64,000 nt of DNA from Diogma glabrata. Its lineage: Eukaryota > Arthropoda > Insecta > Diptera > Cylindrotomidae. A program made the position numbers and the translations under genes. The DNA lies in assembly GCA_963693315.1 (NCBI GenBank), contig OY856188.1, positions 148,427,096-148,491,095 on the forward strand, given 5' to 3'. Below are positions 57,148-64,000 of this stretch, in pieces. Position 1 is the first letter of the stretch. Each line of letters starts with the position of its first letter. The notes under the pieces were generated by a model. That model had not been told where the DNA came from, did no database searches, and worked only from the letters and a program-made list of their open reading frames with translations.

Positions 57148-59481
57148 CCTATTTTAAAAAAAAAAATTTTGAAATCCCTACTGCGGTTTTCTAGATTTCG
57201 TAGATAATGACGGCCGGCAGACAAACATACATTTTTTTTGCTTTTTTAGAATCAGTTTAGGACCTACTGTCCTAAACTGACGAGAAATGCCAAAAAAAGT
57301 GGGGGTAAGAATTTTACTTTTGGCTCATGAATTTGACTTTCAGACTTAAGTAATATTAAAAGTATTTAACAAATAATTAAAGCACACTTAATACTTCGAG
57401 AAGTACTTTGATTTTAATGCCTTTTTTTATGACGATTGCTTTTGTCTGTTAAAAGTTACACTCACTTATTTGCTGCGAGCGCGCACGCTGGGGCCTATAT
57501 TTCTTGTTAGAAGGCGTTCGATACAGAGTCGTTATGTGCGTTAATTAGCAAATTATTCGTCGAATTTTAATCATTGAAACAAGTGTTATGCATTTTTTAA
57601 GCAAAATTTTGTGCTCTTTCGATTGGGTTTATTTTTTCGCTTCGAATTGATTTGAATAAGATATTGGCAGAAAACCGTATCTTTGCATCTCTAAATGTCA
57701 AAAATTTAGCGGCGGGGTTCGTGCGGGAACATTTTGATATGTTATTTTGTACATCTTAGGTAAGACTTTCTAGCAAAAATTTTTGAGCCAGGAATTTTTC
57801 CGAAGTGAAATTCTAATTTGGCTCCACTAATAATCGTGACTTAGGATGTTAATTAGAATAAAAATATTCCCCATTCTATGAATTCACACAAAGTAATGTC
57901 ACCCGTTTAAATATGTAATAATAAAAAACTTGACAGTTGTAGATTTCCTTAAAATTTGGCCTATGGATAATTTTCTTTTAAATGACAATAAATGATTAAA
58001 ATAAGTATTAAATATTTTAAGCAATTTTTAAAAAAATTTCAAAATTTATAAAAATGTTGAAATAATATAAGCAGTTTTCGTTTATTTTCAGTGGTCGAAT
58101 CTGGGGAAGTCTTGATGATTGGCATCTGGATGTGAGACCAGGACATTAATTATTGTGTTATAAGTGTGTCAAAAAAAATCATTAATTGTGTCAAAATAAT
58201 GATTTTCATATATTTTGTTTCCCAATTTTTATTGAGAAACATATTGTTACGATTATAACAAAATCATATTGAAATGCATACATCGTAGAACTCAATTCAA
58301 TTCAACATAAATGAAACACCCTATAGCATCTTCATAACGATGATCATTGATTGACGTTCAACAAAACAAAATACAACAACAATCGAATGAAATGAATATA
58401 ATGGTTGTTGTATTAACAGTTAAAAGACAGTAAAATATTATTTATTTTATTATTGGAACGTTCCGGACTAAAGATGTTAGATTTTTCTAGATTAGCAGGT
58501 ATTTTAGGCAGAATGGAATTAATTGTAAACAAAACGTTGTACAGTATATATAAAATCGTGTAAATAGAAGTTATTTTTGAATCAGTTTTTTTAAATAAAG
58601 TTTCAAGTGTAGAAATATTTTGTGTATTTTTTTTTACGCTGTGTACTGGAAATTTCTACAATCAACCGTTGGAGTTTCGACGCTGTTGGAAGAATATTGT
58701 TTGCTGTATTGTTTTCCTGTTGTTGTGGAACAATTGAGGAGTTGAATACTTAATAAAACTTGGTATTTGTTCTTTCTAATCAGAGATCAAACTCAGAAGA
58801 AGATTGGGAATTGCGTTTATCGAATTGAGGTAGGGCCAATAGGGCCAATTCGAAGGGCCAATTCGAAGTAAGGTTGGAATAACGTGAGAAACAGGTGCGT
58901 AAATTTTTCATTTGATTCAAAATTGTACAATTACTGCGAGTTTCTTTTAAATCTATAAGAAAAAAACCTACCACAAAAAAATAATAGTTTCTCCCTTCCT
59001 GCGACTATATAAAAAGAAATGAGAAAAATGACAGATTAAGATTTGATTTTAACCAAACATATAAATTTTGATCTTTTATCTATTAAAAATAAACTAGCCC
59101 ATAATAAAAAGTTGGTCGCCAGCTAGTTTTCATAATATACTTTCAGGATATATACATAACTTAAATATTTCCACATGGGCATTATAAAATAATAAAATAT
59201 TCACTATTAGAAAATCACTGGAAATAACACAATAAATGTAAAATACTCTCGTAATTATTTTCATTCATTTTATAAAAATTAGCACAACTAAAAATAATAG
59301 ATTTTACTTTTTGTTTCGTTTTAAATTATTTAATCGTTTTTAATTTATAATTTAATACAATAGTTGGTTGTTGTAAATAAACAGAAATGTAAATGGCGAA
59401 AAGAGAAATTCATTTGACATATTAGTGATCACGATTTCTTATGTCTCTCTTCATACAATTTTAAAGTTATGTTCTCTCACT
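57148..59481. other. Non-coding region
   Basis: A perfect 11-bp hairpin (CAGTTTAGGAC / GTCCTAAACTG) with a 5-nt loop is at 57253-57279. A diverged segment at 58100-58240 resembles 60370-60480 (phrases TCTTGATG, TGTGTCAAAA, AATGATTTT). GGGCCAATTCGAA is duplicated at about 58844-58868. No gene is supported. Confidence 0.5.
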
Positions 59482-59913
59482 GGGTGTGTTTTTTTCTATA
59501 TCTGAGAGATCGGAGAGATATTTTAAACGTCAAAAAAATTATCTGTGTTTTTTGCATTCTCGGATATATCTGATATATCTGTTCCGTGTTTTTTTTCATT
59601 CTCGGATATATTTCGGATCATATAATTTTCTCTCTGAAAACTTTTACAGATATATTTTTTTACCGACTGGAAGTCATCGCTTAAAGGATAAATTTAAAAA
59701 ATCGTAGGTAAATTTTCGATTACAAACAAATAAATTATTTAATAAAATTCAAATTTATTTAATAATTTTTATTTTTATTTTTTTTGGCGGAAAAAACTCA
59801 GAGAATATATTTTATATCTGACAGTTAATTATCGGAGGAAAAAATCATACGATATATCTGTGACAGATTTTATTTTATCGCTCCGATCTCTCTGATATAG
59901 AAAAAAAACACCC
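59482..59913. mobile_element. MITE with ~35-bp terminal inverted repeats
   Basis: The left end GGGTGTGTTTTTTTCTATAT and the right end ATATAGAAAAAAAACACCC pair, and the pairing continues through GAGAGATCGGAG / CTCCGATCTCTC. The interior has repeated CTCGGATATATCTG phrases that may be subterminal repeats. It is 432 bp long with no coding capacity. The target duplication is unclear. Confidence 0.7.
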
Positions 59914-60485
59914 TATATTTATATATACTCTAAGCATCCAACTTAATAGTAGTTGAATAGTTAACAACTATTTCCATGAAAAAAAATTTCTTTGGTCTTA
60001 TGTCATGAATTTTTCATTTTAAAATTGAAGCATTTGAAATTAATTGAAATATATTTAATTTTCACATAAACATAAGGCGAGATTTTCTCAAATACATCAT
60101 TCTGTAACTATACAGTAGTTTAATCAATTTCAGAGTTCGATTTGCCATATCTGCCCTCGCGGGATATTGGGACAACTGCATTTTGATTGGAAATAAAACA
60201 TGTTTTTTTTCAGAGGGAAACATTTTTGACTTGAAAGATATAAATTTTTTGACATGAAATATAATTGAACATTAACTTTGACATAAAGTGTGTCAAAACA
60301 AGAAAACTTGTATATTTTTTTGCTTAAAAAAAACGTTCATTTTAAATGATTACGAGTAAAAACATTGAATGTGAAGAAATCTTGATGGTCGAAATTGGTA
60401 TGTGTAGCCAGGAGCTTGATTTTTAAAAAAAATACCGTCAAGTGTGCCAAAAGAATGATTTTTATTTATTTTTTTACTCATTTTT
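59914..60485. other. Non-coding region
   Basis: AT-rich; 60370-60480 resembles 58100-58240. No gene found. Confidence 0.4.
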
Positions 60486-61595
60486 AGGGTTTCGTACTTT
60501 GAAAAGGTAAAAACGGTACCCTATTGGTGAGACTTCGGTGTCCGTCCGAATTTCTACATAATCGATTTTCTCAAAAACTATAAGTGCTATCAACTTGAAA
60601 TTTTTTACAGTTATATAATGTATTTGTCCACGCCTACTGACAACAACAAAATTATGAATATTTAATATCAATATTTTATGGACATTGATAAGGAGATAGT
60701 AAAACAAAAGTTTTTTTTAAGGAATCGAGTTTGGTTTAAAAAAATCAAAAAAATCCAAATATTTCAAAAAGACATTTCAATGAATTATCGACTGCGTTTT
60801 TAAGTTATTTCCAAAAATGTGTGTCTATTTTTTTGTCCCCCACCTTAACTTTAAACATTACAAAAGCAAAAAATTCAAGGTTGTAGGAATTTTGCATACA
60901 AAAATCCGTTTTTTTGTTTTGGTTCTTATAATTTCAAATGTTCATTGGAGGGGGTTGAGAGTAAAAATTACGAAAACAAAATATTTTTGGTCATGTCAAG
61001 TGGGGTATCCATATGAAAGGCTATTTATTTTCTAGTCTAAAACATTTATTTTTGTAATTTTCAAAAGCACAGTTTTTGACTTATTTTAGAAAAAGTGAAA
61101 TTTTAGTTTTGTCCCCCGTGTTTTTGTGAAGAACTATTCATGTAGAATTTTGAATTCATTGATGAGGATCAATTTTGTTACTTTGTAGCAAATGTATAAT
61201 TTAGTAACTAATTCAATCTAACGAAATTTAGAAAATATTTTATAATATTAAGGTTCTAAAATAGTCTTAAATAGATTATGGATAGTCAGATGAATTCGGC
61301 ATTAAAAAAACATTATTCGGGCTGACCATTGCAATCTAGTAATCTTTATGGTCCAAGAACAAACGATTACTTGTTATCGGTATACGTATTCTATTAAATT
61401 TCGATGATTTCGAGAAAAACTGTATTTATGTTTGACTTATAAACAAATTAAATTAAAAAATGTTGCCACCATAAGCAGTTATGGGTAAAATTCAACCCAA
61501 CGGAAAACTATATTAGCAAATACTGTTTTTTCATATTATTAAATACACGGAACCCTCGGCGAGCGAGTTATATTCGCACTTGACCCGACTTTTTT
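60486..61595. mobile_element. Repeat with lepidopteran-type termini (GGGTTTCGTAC ... CACTTGACCCGAC)
   Basis: The start (AGGGTTTCGTACTTTGAAAA, then ACGGTACCCTATTGG and GTCCGTCCGAATTTC) and the end (ACACGGAACCCTCGGCGAGC, then CGCACTTGACCCGACTTTTT) match, from memory, the two ends of a very common repeat in moth and butterfly genomes. The termini share ACGG(T/A)ACCCT and could pair. The ~1-kb interior has no supportable gene. The class of the element is uncertain. Confidence 0.55.
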
Positions 61596-61745
61596 ATTTA
61601 AATTTTGATAAAGTTTGTATTTTTTGATTTTGTTATAATTTTTTAAATATTTTTAGAATTTTGGATATAGTTTGAATTTTTAATTTTGATATTATTTTTG
61701 CAATATGTTTGGAATGTTGAAAAAAGTTTCAATCTTTGATTTTGT
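61596..61745. repeat. AT-rich tandem array, reverse complement of that at 11.6-12.8 kb
   Basis: Two to three ~55-bp units containing TTTTTAGAATTTTGGATATA and TTTTTGATTTTGTTATAATT. The complement matches the unit seen in the left arm of the window. Confidence 0.7.
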
Positions 61746-61997
61746 AATAATAATAATAATAATCCTTTATTGACTTTAAATTTTATAATACAGTTGTATA
61801 CATTTAATAGTTTACTGAGATCAGCTTTTAATAGTAAGCTTTACAACAGATGAAATTAATTAGTATGAGTATTGCGAAAAATAAGTGAAAAAGAATGTTT
61901 ATATTTTCAAATGCAGTTCAGTCTGCTTAGTAACTAATAAAAAACTTATATTTACCTAACCTACTTAAATCTAAACTTAAAAGCTACGTTGCAAAAA
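61746..61997 (-). other. 3' UTR and (ATT)n tail of the right-edge LINE
   Basis: In sense it ends in an ATTATTATTATTA microsatellite at 61746-61762, preceded by AATAAAGG, a plausible polyadenylation signal. The LINE landed in the tandem array. Confidence 0.75.
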
Positions 61998-63998
61998 TTA
62001 AGCGGTGGTAAAGCTAATGGCGTTTATCAATTCATTTTCAATATGATCTAATTTATTTATGTATCTATCATTAGCTTCTCTAGCAACTACATTGACAAGC
62101 TTTATATTTAATTCGTTGTGCAGTCTTAAAGTGCTATAACGTCTAGGGCGTTTATATATAGTTTTTAGAAATTTGTTTTGATTAATTTGAAATTTCTTTT
62201 TATGACACAAAGCAATATCCCACCAAATTGGCGCACCATAAAGTATGATATTAAGAATCACACACTTGTAAATTAGTGTCTTAGTATGACTATTCAGTTT
62301 ACTATTTCTGTTGAGTAGAGGATATAGACTTTTGAACAGTGCATTACATTTTTGTTGTATTTGAGTGACGTGTGTCTTAAATGTTAATGATTTATCCAAA
62401 TAAATTCCTAAATATTTAGTTGAAGGTTTCCATTCCAAAGAAGAGTTTTGAATCAGAAAGGGTTGTTGTGGAAGTTTACGGGATGCTCTGCACCTAGTAA
62501 AATAAATAGCTTCACATTTTGATATGTTAATACTAAGTTTCCAGTTTTTAAAAAATTCGAGAATTTTAGTGAGGTACAATTGAAGCTTATTGATAATAGA
62601 TACCGCCAGCTCATCTGACACAAATATTGCAGTGTCATCAGCAAATAATGATAATTTACATTCACTATCTCTTGGAATATCATTGATGAATAAACAAAAA
62701 AGCAAAGGACTCAATACGGCACCTTGAGGAACCCCAGCTGGAATGCTAAGTATAGAGGACATGGAGTCAAAAATCTGGACAAAAAATGTTCTATCAGTTA
62801 AGAACGATTTTATGATTTTAATTAAAAATATTGGAAATCCATATATAAATAATTTATAGCAGACTGCGTCTTGCCAAACTTTATCAAAGGCTCGTTCAAG
62901 GTCTAATAATATCATTCCAGTAGATTTTAGCGAAGATCTATTAGATTTAATATGATTGACTACACGATGGATTTGATGAACTGTAGAGTGCCCAGATCTA
63001 AAACCAAATTGCTCGTTTATAATTATTTGATTGTCAGTTATGAACTCTTCCATTCTTCTTTTGATAATCTGCTCAAAGAGTTTTCCCAATGTACAAAGAA
63101 GACTAATAGGTCTGTAGCTTGTAGCAAGAGTGGGGTCTTTGCCAGGCTTTAAAACAGGAGTAATTTTAGCTTTTTTCCATTGAATTGGGAAATAGCCTAG
63201 GTTCAAGCAGCACTCGAATATTATCTTAAGAAAATGGATTCCACTTTCAGGAAGATTTTTAAGTAAAATAAATGGAATATTATCTACACCTGGAGCTTTG
63301 AGCCTTGGAAGGAATTTCAAAATATCAGAAATTTCAGAAGGAGGAATTTCAGAAATTGGAGCATTGTTATCCAAATTATTGAAATTAGTGCAAAAGTCAT
63401 TCACTTGTTCTTCAATTACAATATTGGAGTTTGGAATTTGATGAGCGTCAAGGAAGACATCAGCCAATACTTGTGCTTTTTCTGTATTTAAGAAAATTCG
63501 ATTTCCAGTGTTGGGAGTAACTAATGGTGGAATGGACTTGCGATGGTTTTTAAAATGTTTAGTTGTTTTCCAGAAGTTTCTTGAACCATTATCCAAGCAT
63601 TCAAGCTTCGTTTGCCATTTTTGATTATAAAGAATATTTATATGATATTTAATAATTCTATTTAGCAAGTTTATTGAGGTTTTAATGTGAGCAAGGCGAC
63701 TTCTGAGGTAAGATCTTCTAAGCGAATTTCGGTGTCTGATAAAACTTAACACTTGATCAGATAATAACAATTTATCAGTTGGAAGAACAGGCACAAGCGG
63801 TACGGATACGGGTGGGTACGGAGGTACGGAGCAGAGTGCTTGAATGGTGTTAACTTCGGATATCAACTGAGGGTTGTTTGTTAAAAATATGTCAATAATA
63901 CTAGGGACTCCAGCAGGACTATAGTGGGTAGGATCTTGGGGAGCGATAACAACACAATCAGAGTTAATAGAATAATCATATAAAGTTCGACCACCGCG
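61998..63998 (-). CDS. Jockey-like LINE ORF2: end of endonuclease, reverse transcriptase
   Basis: The frame is open from the window edge to the stop at 61998, 666 codons, without any lesion. Upstream of the first Met (63866) the frame continues as GRTLYDYSINSD and SPAGVPSIIDIFLTNN, the C-terminal part of an APE endonuclease, so the true start lies outside. The RT shows WKKAKITPVLKPGKD, SYRPISLLCTLGKLFE, GMILLDLERAFDKVW, GVPQGAVLSPLLFCLFINDI and the catalytic FADDTAIF, then YLGIYLDKSLTFKTHV and the thumb/C-terminal region (YGAPIWW). Motifs fit the Jockey clade. It may be a recent, possibly full-length copy; ORF1 and the 5' end are beyond the window. Confidence 0.92.
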   Translation of the reverse strand, partial: RGGRTLYDYSINSDCVVIAPQDPTHYSPAGVPSIIDIFLTNNPQLISEVNTIQALCSVPPYPPVSVPLVPVLPTDKLLLSDQVLSFIRHRNSLRRSYLRSRLAHIKTSINLLNRIIKYHINILYNQKWQTKLECLDNGSRNFWKTTKHFKNHRKSIPPLVTPNTGNRIFLNTEKAQVLADVFLDAHQIPNSNIVIEEQVNDFCTNFNNLDNNAPISEIPPSEISDILKFLPRLKAPGVDNIPFILLKNLPESGIHFLKIIFECCLNLGYFPIQWKKAKITPVLKPGKDPTLATSYRPISLLCTLGKLFEQIIKRRMEEFITDNQIIINEQFGFRSGHSTVHQIHRVVNHIKSNRSSLKSTGMILLDLERAFDKVWQDAVCYKLFIYGFPIFLIKIIKSFLTDRTFFVQIFDSMSSILSIPAGVPQGAVLSPLLFCLFINDIPRDSECKLSLFADDTAIFVSDELAVSIINKLQLYLTKILEFFKNWKLSINISKCEAIYFTRCRASRKLPQQPFLIQNSSLEWKPSTKYLGIYLDKSLTFKTHVTQIQQKCNALFKSLYPLLNRNSKLNSHTKTLIYKCVILNIILYGAPIWWDIALCHKKKFQINQNKFLKTIYKRPRRYSTLRLHNELNIKLVNVVAREANDRYINKLDHIENELINAISFTTA

Positions 63999-64000
63999 GT

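Overview
This is an AT-rich, gene-poor eukaryotic window built almost entirely of transposable elements. I found no host gene, tRNA, rRNA or CRISPR array. Its contents (Ty3/Gypsy elements primed by tRNA-Lys, Jockey/CR1-type LINEs, a phenuivirus-type envelope gene, and a repeat whose ends resemble a common lepidopteran repeat) point to an arthropod, most likely an insect. The order cannot be decided from the sequence. A 200-N assembly gap lies at 53129-53328.

Left arm (1-12.8 kb): a Gypsy integrase tail; an envelope glycoprotein gene on the minus strand broken by one in-frame stop; a Gypsy pol fragment on the plus strand whose 5' end was lost at a small inverted duplication; a 138-bp tandem array; a probable LTR with its polypurine tract; a 3' stub of a Jockey-like LINE; a 532-bp foldback element; and two related blocks of short AT-rich tandem repeats.

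Core (12.8-52.4 kb): a nest of insertions that can be unpacked from target-site duplications (TSDs). A LINE (minus strand, 12808-52402) was split by a DNA-transposon-like element T1 (15928-51245, TSD AATGA). T1 was split by Gypsy element B (16009-49270, TSD GTGT). B in turn took a non-coding LTR element C in its leader (39355-44583, TSD AGGC), a 5'-truncated LINE in its 5' LTR (46539-47177, TSD GTATT), and Gypsy element A in its integrase gene (20979-33020, TSD CATT). A second long-TIR element (12867-14069, TA duplication) sits in the 3' part of the host LINE. Removing each insertion and one TSD copy rejoins the reading frame at the two sites where a frame can be tested (T1 in the LINE, A in pol).

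Elements A and B are sister families with very large LTRs (about 3.9 and 3.6 kb) inflated by tandem arrays. Both have an 18-bp primer site matching tRNA-Lys. B carries gag and pol; its gag begins with a textbook RING-H2 finger. A keeps only scraps of pol yet has nearly identical LTRs, so it probably jumped recently using proteins supplied in trans, plausibly by B-type elements.

Right arm (52.4-64 kb): an inverted-repeat element with a 148-bp tandem core, the assembly gap, a Gypsy gag-protease ORF truncated by a Jockey-like LINE, a small MITE, the lepidopteran-type repeat, and a Jockey-like LINE with an unbroken reverse transcriptase running off the right edge.
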